A stretch of DNA of 64,000 bases from JAIRVZ01 sp031553755 (GCA_031553755.1 JAVBKZ010000012.1:31037-95036), one strand, 5' to 3'. Positions 47,279 through 57,102 are shown, counted from the first letter of the stretch. Numbers and translations: made by a program. The notes: generated by a model not told the origin, from the letters alone.

Positions 47279-48403
47279 ATGAAATTCGTAGTTTCCTGTA
47301 ATTCACTTTTAAGCCATTTACAAACGATTGGACGCGTAATCGCCTCTAAAAATTCGATTCCTGTTTTGGATTGTTTTTTATTTGAACTTCAAAGCAACAA
47401 GTTGAAAATTACGGCATCCGACAATGAAACCCGCATGGTTACATCCATCGATGTTGAAAACCTTGATGGAGATGGAGTTTTTGCTATTCCGTCTAAAAAT
47501 CTATTAGATTCGTTGAAAGAATTACCCGATCAACCGGTTACGTTTGACATCAATGACGTGACATTAGAAATGTTCATTTATTATGAAAATGGAAAATATA
47601 ATTTCATCGCTCAAAATGGAAACGAATATCCTCGTCCAAGGCCATTGAAAGAAGACGCTGTTGAACTATCTATTCTATCTGAAACTTTATTTTCAGGAAT
47701 AAACCGCGCCTTATTCGCTACTGCCGATGACGAATTACGTCCGGTAATGAATGGAATCTATTTCGACATTACTTCTGAAAACATCACTTTCGTAGCTTCC
47801 GATGGGCATAAACTGGTACGTTATAAATCTTTCGAAGCAAAAGGTTCGGAAAGGGCGGCGTTCATTCTTCCTAAAAAACCGGCGAATTTATTAAAATCAA
47901 TACTTCCCAAAGAATCAGGAAACGTAATGTTAACTTTCGATGATAACAACGCCTATATCAAATTAGAACATTTCGACTTGGTATGCCGCTTAATAGAAGG
48001 ACGTTATCCTAATTACAACGGTGTTATTCCTCAGGAAAATCCTTATAAAATCACGATTGACAGGTTACAACTTTTCAATGCATTGAAACGTGTTTCCGTA
48101 TTTTCTAATCCGGCAAGCAGCTTGATTAAACTGAAAATTTCAGCAAACAGCATCCTCGTTTCAGCTCAGGACATCGATTTCTCCACATCTGCCGAAGAAA
48201 CTATCGCTTGTGTTTATGACGGAGTAGAAATGAGCATCGGATTCAAAGGAACTTACCTGATTGAAATACTAAACAATATTCCATCAACAGAAGTATCTTT
48301 GGAATTGGCTGATCCTTCACGCGCCGGACTTATTCTTCCTTCCGAAAACGAAGAAAACGAAGATTTACTGATGTTGTTGATGCCAATGATGTTAAATGAT
48401 TGA
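47279..48403 (+). CDS. dnaN: DNA polymerase III beta subunit (sliding clamp)
   Basis: 374 residues, three repeated clamp domains. Starts MKFVVSCNSLLSHLQTIGRV and ends LMLLMPMMLND, the typical C-terminus that follows the hydrophobic pocket. Binds the polymerase and many repair proteins through that pocket. In this lineage dnaN is away from dnaA and instead heads an operon with a DnaQ-like exonuclease (37 bp later) and mtaB. Confidence 0.97.
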   Translation: MKFVVSCNSLLSHLQTIGRVIASKNSIPVLDCFLFELQSNKLKITASDNETRMVTSIDVENLDGDGVFAIPSKNLLDSLKELPDQPVTFDINDVTLEMFIYYENGKYNFIAQNGNEYPRPRPLKEDAVELSILSETLFSGINRALFATADDELRPVMNGIYFDITSENITFVASDGHKLVRYKSFEAKGSERAAFILPKKPANLLKSILPKESGNVMLTFDDNNAYIKLEHFDLVCRLIEGRYPNYNGVIPQENPYKITIDRLQLFNALKRVSVFSNPASSLIKLKISANSILVSAQDIDFSTSAEETIACVYDGVEMSIGFKGTYLIEILNNIPSTEVSLELADPSRAGLILPSENEENEDLLMLLMPMMLND

Positions 48404-48440
48404 AAAAAGGATCCTATTATTTCACATAACTCCCTGAAAT

Positions 48441-49208
48441 ATGCAATTAATTCTAAAAAATCCGTTGGTTTTCTTCGACTTGGAAACAACCGGAATTGAT
48501 ATTGTCAAAGACCGTATTGTAGAGATTTCTTACTTAAAAATTCATCCCGATGGCAGGGAAGAATCCAAAACAAGGCGGATTAATCCCGAAATGCCAATTC
48601 CACAACAAGCAACTGATGTTCACGGAATTACAGACGAAGACGTAAAAGATTGCCCGACATTCAAATCAATTGCCAAATCATTAGCTGCCCAAATCGAAGG
48701 ATGCGACTTAGCCGGATACAACTCCAACCGTTTTGATATTCCCCTATTGGCGGAAGAATTTTTACGCTCTGATGTAGAGTTGGATTTAATGAAAAGAAAA
48801 TTTGTAGACGTGCAAACTATTTTTCATAAAAAAGAACAACGCACTTTATCCGCCGCATACAAATTTTATTGCGAAAAAGAATTGGAAGACGCTCACAGCG
48901 CCGAAGCCGACACAAAAGCGACTTACGAAATCCTGAAATCGCAATTAGACAAATATCCTGATTTACAAAACGATATAAATTTTTTATCCGAATTTTCGTG
49001 CTTTGGAAACAATGTCGATTTCGCGGGAAGAATCGTTTATAACGATAAAAAACAAGAAGTTATCAATTTCGGAAAATACAAGGGACGATTGGTTTCTGAT
49101 GTCTTAAAAGAAGACATCGGATATTACGGATGGATTATGCAAGGAGACTTTCCGTTGCACACAAAAAAAGTTTTTACGAATATCAAGTTGCGAAATTTCA
49201 ATAAATGA
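48441..49208 (+). CDS. DnaQ-like 3'-5' exonuclease
   Basis: 255 residues. A DEDDh exonuclease: ExoI with Asp13 and Glu15 (FFDLETTG), ExoII with Asp99 (GYNSNRFDIP), ExoIIIh with His152 and Asp157 (DAHSAEADT). The C-terminal 80 residues (INFGKYKGRLVSDVLKED) form a small extra domain common in such Bacteroidetes proteins. It follows the clamp gene, so proofreading with DNA polymerase III is likely, though RNase T-like or repair roles are possible. The last bases overlap the mtaB start by ATGA. Confidence 0.88.
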   Translation: MQLILKNPLVFFDLETTGIDIVKDRIVEISYLKIHPDGREESKTRRINPEMPIPQQATDVHGITDEDVKDCPTFKSIAKSLAAQIEGCDLAGYNSNRFDIPLLAEEFLRSDVELDLMKRKFVDVQTIFHKKEQRTLSAAYKFYCEKELEDAHSAEADTKATYEILKSQLDKYPDLQNDINFLSEFSCFGNNVDFAGRIVYNDKKQEVINFGKYKGRLVSDVLKEDIGYYGWIMQGDFPLHTKKVFTNIKLRNFNK

Positions 49209-50524
49209 TAGATACCTGCATATTCGAAAACAAAACCGCGGCCTACTTTACCCTTGGCTGTAAACTCAATTTCGCCGAAACATCAACTATCGGAAAGACT
49301 TTATCCGACAACGGAATACGAAAAATCATGCCCGGAGAAAATGCCGACATTTGCGTTATCAACACTTGTTCGGTAACCGAATTGGCAGATAAAAAATGCA
49401 GGCAGGCAATCAGGCGCATATCCAAACAACATCCGGGGGCTTTCATTATCGTAACAGGTTGTTATGCCCAATTGAAACCCGAAGATATTTTATCAATAGA
49501 TGGCGTAGACCTTGTTTTAGGTACAGACCAAAAAGCCGATATTTTGGATTTTCTCAAAAATTCAGGATTAAAAAAAGACAACCATTCAGTTGCCGTTACA
49601 AAAACGAAAAATATACACCGTTTTATTCCATCCTGCTCAAAAGACGACCGCACCCGGCACTTTCTGAAAGTTCAGGATGGGTGCGATTATTATTGCACAT
49701 ATTGTACAATTCCTTTCGCGAGAGGAAAAAGCCGCAACGGAAAAATCGCCGATTTAGTGGAAATGGCCTATAAAGCAGGACAAGAAGGCGGAAAAGAAAT
49801 CGTCCTGACCGGCGTTAATATCGGAGATTTCGGGAAAAGCACCAACGAATCTTTTTTTGATTTGATAAAAGCTTTAGACGAAGTCGAAACAATCGACAGG
49901 TTCCGCATTTCGTCTATCGAACCAAATTTGCTCACAGACAAAATTCTCGAATTTGTCGCCGGGTCAAAACGTTTTGCTCCTCATTTCCATATTCCTTTAC
50001 AATCCGGTTCTGATGATGTTTTGCGGTTGATGAAAAGAAAATACGACACCTCGTTATTTGCTTCAAAAATATACAAAATAAAAGAATTGATGCCCGATGC
50101 TTTTATTGGAGTCGATATAATTGTAGGTTCGAGAGGCGAAACAGATACATATTTCGAAGAAGCCCGGCAATTTATCGAAAAACTTCCGGTAAGTCAGCTA
50201 CACGTTTTTACTTATTCGGAAAGAACCGGTACACAAGCCTTGAAAATCGAATATGTTGTCGACCCAAAAGTTAAACAACAAAGGAGTAAACAATTATTAG
50301 ATATTTCAGCAAAAAAATTGCATGAATTTTATGTATCACAACAAGGAAAAGAAAAATCGGTGATTTTCGAACATACCCGTAAAGGAAAAAAAATGTTCGG
50401 ATTCACAGAAAATTATGTAAAAGTAGAAGCTGATTATAACATAGAATTAGTCAACAAATTGACAAAAATCGGGTTAGAAGATTTTAATGAAGATAATTCG
50501 GCGATGAAAGTAAATATTAAGTAG
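49205..50524 (+). CDS. mtaB: tRNA t6A37 methylthiotransferase MtaB
   Basis: Adds a methylthio group to t6A at position 37 of tRNAs. 439 residues: the UPF0004 domain with cysteines (GCKLNF, CSVTELADKKC, TGCYAQ), the radical SAM motif CDYYCTYC (Cys160, 164, 167) and a C-terminal TRAM-like segment. The order of cysteines and the motif CTIPFARGKSRN fit MtaB better than MiaB or RimO. It overlaps the exonuclease gene by four bases. Confidence 0.92.
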   Translation: MIDTCIFENKTAAYFTLGCKLNFAETSTIGKTLSDNGIRKIMPGENADICVINTCSVTELADKKCRQAIRRISKQHPGAFIIVTGCYAQLKPEDILSIDGVDLVLGTDQKADILDFLKNSGLKKDNHSVAVTKTKNIHRFIPSCSKDDRTRHFLKVQDGCDYYCTYCTIPFARGKSRNGKIADLVEMAYKAGQEGGKEIVLTGVNIGDFGKSTNESFFDLIKALDEVETIDRFRISSIEPNLLTDKILEFVAGSKRFAPHFHIPLQSGSDDVLRLMKRKYDTSLFASKIYKIKELMPDAFIGVDIIVGSRGETDTYFEEARQFIEKLPVSQLHVFTYSERTGTQALKIEYVVDPKVKQQRSKQLLDISAKKLHEFYVSQQGKEKSVIFEHTRKGKKMFGFTENYVKVEADYNIELVNKLTKIGLEDFNEDNSAMKVNIK

Positions 50525-50560
50525 CAAAATCATTCCTAATGAGGAAGTCTAACATTAAGC

Positions 50561-50666
50561 ACACGGATTACACTGATAATACAGATACTCACGGATTATA
50601 TATATAAACCCCTGATTTTCTGCATGAATTATTTTATAAATCTGTGTAAATCCATCAAATCCGTGT
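50561..50666. repeat. Long inverted repeat between mtaB and a glycosyltransferase gene
   Basis: ACACGGATT (50561-50569) and AATCCGTGT (50658-50666) are exact inverses. The inner arms also pair partly (ACAGAT near 50581 with ATCTGTG near 50639). A widespread Bacteroidetes intergenic repeat type; no ORF inside. Confidence 0.65.
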
Positions 50667-50711
50667 TATCTGTGTTCTATATTACAAATTAGAAATCAAG
50701 CGATAAATAAA

Positions 50712-51743
50712 ATGGAAAACGAAACCGGAAAAAGTATAGCAGTCGTCATTCTCAACTGGAATGGCAAAAATTTGCTGGAAAAATTTCTTCCCGCCCTGCT
50801 TGCTTATACTCCGGAAAATATCGCAGATATCATCGTTGCCGACAATCATTCGGAAGATAACTCTTTAGAATTTTTATCATCTGAATATCCTGAAATAAAA
50901 ACAATCAGATTCGATAAAAATCACGGATTCGCGGAAGGTTATAATTTAGCAATCAATCAATTAAATAATAAATATACCGTATTGCTTAATTCCGACGTTG
51001 AAGTAACGAAAGGATGGTTGGAAACAGCGTTCGACTATTTAGAAACAAATCCGGAAGTCGTAGCGCTCCAACCCAAAATATTGTCGTACAAAGATAAAAC
51101 AATGCTTGAATACGCCGGAGCCTGCGGTGGATACATCGATATTTATGGTTATCCATTCTGCCGCGGACGTATATTTCATGTGCTTGAAAAAGACAATCAC
51201 CAATATGATAATCCGGTCAATGTATTGTGGGCAAGCGGAGCGTGTTTATTCATCCGAACAGAAGAATATCGGAAAGCAGGAGGATTAGACGTTACATTTT
51301 TCGCCCACCAGGAAGAAATCGACCTTTGTTGGAGATTGGTAAACCGTGGAAAAAAAATCGTTTGCCTCCCCTCTTCTGTCGTTTATCATATCGGAGGAGC
51401 CACTTTAGAAATGTCACATCCCGGAAAAACCTACCTTAACTTCCGCAACAATTTGTTAATGATATATAAAAATATGCCCGAAGAATACTTAAAAAAAGTA
51501 TTATTCATCAGATATTTTTTAGATTTGTTGGCAGCTTTCGCTTTTTTTATCAAAGGAGAAAAAGAAAACGCGAAAGCGATTTTCAAAGCAAGAAAAGACT
51601 TCCGGCTCAAAAAATCACAATATAAATCAATACGTTTTAAAAATTTATCAGAAAGTTTACCCGAACTCCCTAAACAAATTTATCGTAAAAGCATTATATT
51701 TGCGTTTTATTGTAAGAACAAAAAAAGATATAATGACCTTTGA
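50712..51743 (+). CDS. Family 2 glycosyltransferase
   Basis: 343 residues. The GT-A fold is shown by VVILNWNGKNLLEKFLPAL, VADNHSEDNSLEFL and NSDVEV (Asp-Val-Glu metal site near residue 94), followed by SGACLFIRTEEYRKAGGLD, FFAHQEEIDLCWRL and a basic C-terminus without a membrane segment. Rhamnosyl- or galactosyl-type transferases of cell-surface polysaccharides share these blocks. The donor and acceptor cannot be told. It overlaps the next gene by 11 bases and contains its promoter. Confidence 0.9.
   Translation: MENETGKSIAVVILNWNGKNLLEKFLPALLAYTPENIADIIVADNHSEDNSLEFLSSEYPEIKTIRFDKNHGFAEGYNLAINQLNNKYTVLLNSDVEVTKGWLETAFDYLETNPEVVALQPKILSYKDKTMLEYAGACGGYIDIYGYPFCRGRIFHVLEKDNHQYDNPVNVLWASGACLFIRTEEYRKAGGLDVTFFAHQEEIDLCWRLVNRGKKIVCLPSSVVYHIGGATLEMSHPGKTYLNFRNNLLMIYKNMPEEYLKKVLFIRYFLDLLAAFAFFIKGEKENAKAIFKARKDFRLKKSQYKSIRFKNLSESLPELPKQIYRKSIIFAFYCKNKKRYNDL
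51695..51703 (+). promoter_or_regulatory. Promoter -7 element inside the glycosyltransferase gene
   Basis: TATATTTGC is a perfect match located 30 bases before the CNNM start at 51733. It makes the alternative start at 51700 unlikely. Confidence 0.5.
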
Positions 51744-53028
51744 TTTATTATTTACTATCTTCCTCGTATTTCTGAACGGATTTTTCGTAGCAGCCGAATT
51801 TGCTATCGTGAAAGTGAGGACATCACAGATAGAAATCAGGAAAGATGTAAACAAAACAATCAGCACAACAGCCAAAAACGTAATCGCAAACTTAGATGGC
51901 TATTTAGCTGCTACACAGCTCGGTGTAACTATCGCTTCCCTCGGGTTAGGTTGGGTAGGCGAAGAAGTATTTACAGAAATCATACTTAATTTTTTCTCCA
52001 TTTTAAATCTAGGATTAAATCCTGCCATCGCCCATAAACTCGCCATTCCGTTCGCGTTCAGTTTGATAACCATCCTGCACATCGTTTTGGGAGAATTAGC
52101 TCCGAAAACAATGGCTATCAGGAAACCCGTTTCAGTCACATTCGCTATTTCGATACCACTGAGAATATTTTATTTCGTCTTCCGCCCGGTAATTTGGTTA
52201 CTCAACGGATTTGCTAACTTTATCCTGAAATTGATAGGCATACAACCTGTTCATGAACAGGAAGATATCCATTCGGAAGAAGAATTGAAAGTAATCATCG
52301 CAGAAAGCCATAAAGGAGGGATTATCGAAGAAACAGAAAAATCATTGATCCAGAATGTTTTTAGCCTGGGAGACAGGCGTATACAAACACTAATGACTCC
52401 ACGGAATGAAATCGTTTGGATAGACGTTAATGATGACCCTGAAACTATAAAACAAACTATTTCTGAAAAAAAACATACCGTATATCCGCTTTGCAAGGGA
52501 AAAATAGACGATGTTATCGGATTTGTCTACATCAAAGATTTAATCGATAATTTTGAAGAAAAAATCCGGAATCTGGAAAATTTAAGCAGAAACGTACAAG
52601 TCGTTATCGTAACAAATAAAGCTTATTCAGTGATGGAACGATTTCAAAAACAACGTATTTATCAAGCCATAGTTGTCGACGAATTTGGTAGCGTTAAAGG
52701 ATTCGTTACCATCAATGATATTCTTGACGCCTTGGTCGGGGATATTTCAGAAACAGATGAATTTGAATATAGTTCTGTTGAACAAGCCGATGGAAGTTTA
52801 ATTGTAAACGGACAAATTCCATTTGTAGAACTATTGGAAAAAGTAGGATTAGACGATGATGTTCTCGACAAAGAATCCACTTCCTACATCACGTTAGGAG
52901 GATATATCATGGATAAATTGGAAAAAATACCGGAAAAAGGCGATAAAACGGAATGGGAAAACTTTACTTTTGAAGTACTTGTCATGGACCACAACCGGGT
53001 AGATAAAGTAAAAGTAACCAGGAATTAA
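51733..53028 (+). CDS. CNNM/HlyC-CorC-family membrane protein
   Basis: 431 residues from the ATG at 51733. DUF21 (CNNM transmembrane) domain at about 1-185 with four membrane segments and the marker sequences FVAAEFAIVKVRTSQI and GELAPKTMAIRKP. Two CBS domains at about 200-325 (LMTPRNEIVWIDVNDD, QAIVVDEFGSVKGFVTINDILDAL) and the CorC_HlyC C-terminal domain follow. The name hemolysin is historical; relatives export or regulate Mg2+/Co2+. It overlaps the glycosyltransferase gene and precedes the sigma-54 activator by 6 bp. Confidence 0.92.
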   Translation: MTFDLLFTIFLVFLNGFFVAAEFAIVKVRTSQIEIRKDVNKTISTTAKNVIANLDGYLAATQLGVTIASLGLGWVGEEVFTEIILNFFSILNLGLNPAIAHKLAIPFAFSLITILHIVLGELAPKTMAIRKPVSVTFAISIPLRIFYFVFRPVIWLLNGFANFILKLIGIQPVHEQEDIHSEEELKVIIAESHKGGIIEETEKSLIQNVFSLGDRRIQTLMTPRNEIVWIDVNDDPETIKQTISEKKHTVYPLCKGKIDDVIGFVYIKDLIDNFEEKIRNLENLSRNVQVVIVTNKAYSVMERFQKQRIYQAIVVDEFGSVKGFVTINDILDALVGDISETDEFEYSSVEQADGSLIVNGQIPFVELLEKVGLDDDVLDKESTSYITLGGYIMDKLEKIPEKGDKTEWENFTFEVLVMDHNRVDKVKVTRN

Positions 53029-53034
53029 ACAAGA

Positions 53035-54252
53035 ATGGCAAAAATTGATATACAAGCAGCAAAGCAACGTTTCGGAATAATAGGAACCGGAAATCAACTT
53101 GACAGGGAAATCGAAAAAGCGCTTCTAATCGCTCCCACCGATTTATCTGTTCTTATCATGGGAGAAAGTGGTGTCGGAAAAGAAGTATTCCCCCAAATGA
53201 TACATCAAAATAGTGTCAGGAAACACGGTTCTTATATCGCGGTGAACTGTGGCGCTATTCCTGAAGGTACTATTGATTCTGAATTATTCGGACATGAAAA
53301 AGGCTCGTTTACAGGAGCTTTAGGAGAAAGAAAAGGGTATTTCGAAGCAGCCAACGGCGGTACAATATTTCTCGATGAAGTTGGTGAATTACCCGTATCA
53401 ACTCAAGCAAGATTGCTGCGTGTGTTGGAATACGGAGAATTTATGAAAGTAGGTTCATCCAAAGTACAAAAAATCGATGTACGAATCGTTGCCGCCACCA
53501 ATGTCGATTTAATCCGCGCTATCAAAAACGGAAAATTCAGGGAAGATTTATACTACCGGCTGAATACTGTTCCCATTAATATTCCTCCATTAAGAGAAAG
53601 AAAAGAAGATATATACCTGTTATTCAGGAAATTCGCGAGCGATTTTTCCGAAAAATACCGCATACCGCCAGTTTCATTGACCGAAGAAGCGAAAAATGTT
53701 TTAGTAAACTACCGTTGGCCGGGAAATATCCGTGAATTGAAAAACATTACCGAAAGGATGTCGATTATCGAACAAGAACGTGAAATTCCGGGCGAAAAAC
53801 TCAAAACATATCTCACTAATCCCGACATCGAACTGTTGCCCGCGCTTACAAAAAACGACGACTCAAAAACGTTCAACAGCGAACGTGAAATTTTGTACCA
53901 GATATTATTCGACATGAAAAAAGAAGTCAACGATTTGAAATCATTGGTTCAGGAACTTATGTCGGGAAATATACCGGTAACAAATCAGGGTTATACACAA
54001 ATTCCGAATAAAGACCTCACGGTATATAAAACCAAAGAACAATCTCCCGTTATAGAAGAACCATGTAAAGACGAAGTCGTCCAATATGCCGATGAATACG
54101 AAGAGGAAACACTTTCTCTCGAAGAAGTAGAAAAGGAAATGATTCGCAAAGCTTTAATCCGGCACAAAGGAAAACGCAAGGATGCCGCCGAAGATTTGAA
54201 AATATCTGAAAGAACTCTTTATCGAAAAATTAAGGAATATGGTTTGGAATGA
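53035..54252 (+). CDS. Sigma-54-dependent activator without receiver domain
   Basis: 405 residues. The AAA+ domain begins almost at the N-terminus: Walker A GESGVGKE at 43-50, the sigma-54-contact loop GSFTGA at 90-95, GGTIFLDEVGELP (Walker B) and RLNTVPINIPPLRERKED. The C-terminal Fis-type HTH is at about 363-405 (KRKDAAEDLKISERTLYRKIKEYG). No receiver, PAS or GAF sensor is present, so control must come from a partner or from its own level. In several Bacteroidetes it directly precedes lptE and secG genes, but here an AlbA_2 gene lies between. Confidence 0.92.
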   Translation: MAKIDIQAAKQRFGIIGTGNQLDREIEKALLIAPTDLSVLIMGESGVGKEVFPQMIHQNSVRKHGSYIAVNCGAIPEGTIDSELFGHEKGSFTGALGERKGYFEAANGGTIFLDEVGELPVSTQARLLRVLEYGEFMKVGSSKVQKIDVRIVAATNVDLIRAIKNGKFREDLYYRLNTVPINIPPLRERKEDIYLLFRKFASDFSEKYRIPPVSLTEEAKNVLVNYRWPGNIRELKNITERMSIIEQEREIPGEKLKTYLTNPDIELLPALTKNDDSKTFNSEREILYQILFDMKKEVNDLKSLVQELMSGNIPVTNQGYTQIPNKDLTVYKTKEQSPVIEEPCKDEVVQYADEYEEETLSLEEVEKEMIRKALIRHKGKRKDAAEDLKISERTLYRKIKEYGLE

Positions 54253-54261
54253 AAAAATCTT

Positions 54262-55824
54262 ATGAATATCAATCAAGTAATATTTCAACCTGAAGGCCGT
54301 CGTCTTGAATTTAAGGAATCTTTACCCGAAAAATCAGACATTGCAAAAAGCGTCATTGCCTTTTCAAATGATGCCGGAGGTGATTTGTATATAGGAATTA
54401 AAGACAATCCCCGGAAAATTACAGGTATTCCGGAAGAAGAACTTTTTTCTATAGAAGAACAAATCAGCAATGTTATTTATTCTCGTTGCCATCCTATTAT
54501 TATTCCTGATATCACATTCCTTTCAATAGAAGGAAAACATATTATCCGTATTTCTGTATATAAAGGAAATACTCCACCATATCATTTGAAAGAAAAAGGA
54601 GCCATGAGTGGAACTTATATCAGAATTGGCTCTTCCAATCGTTTGGCGGAAGATTATATTGTAGCCGAATTAGAACGCAAAAAGCGCAATGTCACATTCG
54701 ACAGTGAAATTACGACTGAAAAAACAATATCCCAAATTAATATTGATAACTTCAAAAGCGTCTACAAAGAGAAAACAGGAGAGGATATTAATGAACAAAT
54801 ATTGAAAAAACTGGAATTATATTCTTTCAATCAGGGTGAAAATTACCCAACAAACGCTTTAATTTTATTCTCCGATGATGAATTACGCAACCGCTACTTC
54901 CATTTCGCGAAAATAGAATGCGCACGGTTCAAAGGAACATCTTCTGAATTTTTTATTGACAAAAAAACAATTGATAACAATATTTCATTACAAGCCGAAG
55001 AAGCCTATAACTTTGTTTTAAGACATATCAATCAAGGAGCAACAGTAGAAGGCGTATATACCATTCACCGTTGGGAATATCCGGTGAAAGCCATTCGGGA
55101 AATTATTCGCAACGCTGTCGTACATAGAGATTATTCTTTACAAGGGAAAGACATAAAGGTGGCAGTTTATGATGATATGGTTGAAATTACCAGCCCCGGA
55201 TTATTGCCTTCTTCTATTGATTTTTCACAGATGGAAACCGGACAATCTGATGCTCGTAACCGGATTATTGCTCCCGTATTTAAAAAGCTTGGAATTATCG
55301 ACCAATGGGGAAACGGATTAAAATTAGTCGCTGAAGAATTGCTCCAATACCCGGAAATTGAACTTATTTGGAAAGAAATCGGGTTATCATTACAAATACA
55401 ATTTGTAAAGAAAAATTTCAAGGAACAGCCAGAGCAGCCAGAGTCACAACAGCAGGAGCAGCAGGAGTTACAGCCAGAGCTACAGCAAAAAAACATAAAA
55501 GACACTGGCTTACAGCAAAATACAAAAAATAGCACACAGCCAGAGTTACAACAGCAGGAGCAGCAGGAGTTCAAGCCGGAATTATTACAAGAAACATTGT
55601 ATTCTGAAATTTTGCTAAATTTGAAAGAAAAAGAGCTATCAACAAAAGAAATATCAGAAATTTTAGGACAAAAAGAAATATCAGGGCAATTGAGCAGAGT
55701 TATTAAGAGATTATTATCGGATAAGTTGATAGAACGAACTATTACCTATAGCCCTAATCATCCGGCACAAAAACACCGGATAACCGAACAGGGTCGTTTG
55801 TTCTTAAAATTATTGGGAAAATAA
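54262..55824 (+). CDS. Schlafen/AlbA_2 plus HATPase_c_4 protein with Gln/Glu-rich linker
   Basis: 520 residues. AlbA_2 domain at about 10-130 (EFKESLPEKSDIAKSVIAFSN, GGDLYIGIKDNP), a middle region, and an ATP-binding HATPase_c_4 domain at about 270-365 (REIIRNAVVHRDYSLQGKDI). A Gln/Glu-rich low-complexity linker (about 393-448) follows. The last 70 residues form a winged-helix-like segment (LSTKEISEILGQKEISGQLS). Such proteins are called ATP-binding or RecG-related regulators without proven function; some lie in defence or mobile regions. It sits 10 bp after the sigma-54 gene and 41 bp before lptE. Confidence 0.82.
   Translation: MNINQVIFQPEGRRLEFKESLPEKSDIAKSVIAFSNDAGGDLYIGIKDNPRKITGIPEEELFSIEEQISNVIYSRCHPIIIPDITFLSIEGKHIIRISVYKGNTPPYHLKEKGAMSGTYIRIGSSNRLAEDYIVAELERKKRNVTFDSEITTEKTISQINIDNFKSVYKEKTGEDINEQILKKLELYSFNQGENYPTNALILFSDDELRNRYFHFAKIECARFKGTSSEFFIDKKTIDNNISLQAEEAYNFVLRHINQGATVEGVYTIHRWEYPVKAIREIIRNAVVHRDYSLQGKDIKVAVYDDMVEITSPGLLPSSIDFSQMETGQSDARNRIIAPVFKKLGIIDQWGNGLKLVAEELLQYPEIELIWKEIGLSLQIQFVKKNFKEQPEQPESQQQEQQELQPELQQKNIKDTGLQQNTKNSTQPELQQQEQQEFKPELLQETLYSEILLNLKEKELSTKEISEILGQKEISGQLSRVIKRLLSDKLIERTITYSPNHPAQKHRITEQGRLFLKLLGK
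55435..55571. repeat. 35-bp direct repeats in the AlbA_2 gene linker
   Basis: 55435-55469 and 55537-55571 differ at one base of 35 and are 102 bp apart, a multiple of three. Each encodes the QPExQQQEQQE unit. Slippage or recombination between them would add or remove 34 residues in frame. Confidence 0.85.
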
Positions 55825-55865
55825 CTTTTCGAGATACAAAATTTATTAAACAATTAAACATCTTC

Positions 55866-56381
55866 ATGAAGATCCATCTAAAAAAAATATTATTTCTCTT
55901 GCCTTTAGTAGTTTTAATGACTTCTTGTTCCATTTCATACAAATTCAATGGAGCATCTGTTAATTACGACCTTGTTAAAACTATATCCATAAAAGATTTT
56001 CCAAATCAGGCTACATTAGTCTACCCTACCCTTTCGGCAACTTTCAGCGATGCTTTAAGAAATAAATATACTCGACAAACTCGTTTAAAAACAGTCGAAA
56101 ACAATGCGGACTTAGAGATTGAAGGAGAAATCACCGGTTACGACGTAAGAGGAATGGCTGTAAAAGAAAACGCTTACGCTTCAATGACAGAGCTTTCGAT
56201 TACGGTAAAAGTCAGGTACACCAACAATAAAAAACCGGATGAAGATTTAGAACAAAGCTTTACTTCTTCCAGGCCTTTTTCCAATACAAGCACTTTAGAA
56301 CAAGTTCAAGACCAATTAATCCCTGAAATTGTAGATGATTTAGTTGATCAAATTTATAACGCGACATTAGGAAACTGGTAA
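55866..56381 (+). CDS. lptE: LptE-family LPS assembly lipoprotein
   Basis: 171 residues with lipobox LMTSC (Cys21). LptE sits in the outer membrane as plug of the LptD barrel and helps place LPS on the surface. Typical Bacteroidetes features are YKFNGASVNYD, FPNQA, LRNKYTRQTRLKTV and GEITGYDVRGMAV. It is followed directly (1 bp) by the TPR-like gene and then secG, a conserved grouping. Confidence 0.85.
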   Translation: MKIHLKKILFLLPLVVLMTSCSISYKFNGASVNYDLVKTISIKDFPNQATLVYPTLSATFSDALRNKYTRQTRLKTVENNADLEIEGEITGYDVRGMAVKENAYASMTELSITVKVRYTNNKKPDEDLEQSFTSSRPFSNTSTLEQVQDQLIPEIVDDLVDQIYNATLGNW

Positions 56382-56382
56382 T

Positions 56383-57099
56383 ATGACTGTCAATCAAATA
56401 TTTCGGCTCATTAACAATCCTGAATTATTGAATGAGGATACATTAACTCAACTAAAAAATTTGGTTGACGAATATCCGTATTTTCAAACAATTCGCCTGC
56501 TTTACCTAAAAAATCTGCAATTAGAAAAAGATTTATCATTTCCTGTAGAATTAAGAAAAACCGCCATTTATTCTCCGGATAGAAAAAAATTATACTTCTG
56601 GATAGAAAAAAACAAATTCGAATCACTTGATTTTGATTCTATAGAAACTGAAAACAGATTCAGTCCTTTTGAGGTAATCAATCATTTCCTGACAAGTAAA
56701 CCAGAATTGCCTATAGAAAACGCGCCAGACTTAGAACATATAAAACAAACACCGGTTTCGTCTGATTATGTATCTTTTTTAGAAAAAGAACAACTAAATG
56801 ATAATTTTTCTCCTTTCGAACACCAACAAGCCATCGATTCTTTCTTGGAAAAAGGACAATATTCGTTAGGAAAATTTACAGAAAATACAGATTCTTCCGA
56901 AAATTCAATACAAGAAACCGGAAAAACCGAATTTTTCAGTGAAACTTTAGCCAAAATTTACATCAAACAACACAAATACGAAAAAGCAATTCAAATTATC
57001 CGAAATTTAAGTTTGCAATATCCGGAAAAAAGTGCTTACTTTGCAGACCAAATTGAAATGCTTAAAAAAAAGATTACTAACAATATTAATAACATATAA
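56383..57099 (+). CDS. Conserved Bacteroidetes protein with C-terminal TPR-like helices
   Basis: 238 residues, no signal peptide. The N-terminal part (about 1-75) is helical (LVDEYPYFQTIRLLYLKNLQ). The middle is acidic and low complexity. The end (about 185-230) has a TPR-like pair (FFSETLAKIYIKQHKYEKAI). Family known to me only as a neighbour of lptE and secG; no activity assigned. It starts 1 bp after the lptE stop and ends 3 bp before secG. Confidence 0.7.
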   Translation: MTVNQIFRLINNPELLNEDTLTQLKNLVDEYPYFQTIRLLYLKNLQLEKDLSFPVELRKTAIYSPDRKKLYFWIEKNKFESLDFDSIETENRFSPFEVINHFLTSKPELPIENAPDLEHIKQTPVSSDYVSFLEKEQLNDNFSPFEHQQAIDSFLEKGQYSLGKFTENTDSSENSIQETGKTEFFSETLAKIYIKQHKYEKAIQIIRNLSLQYPEKSAYFADQIEMLKKKITNNINNI

Positions 57100-57102
57100 A
57101 AA

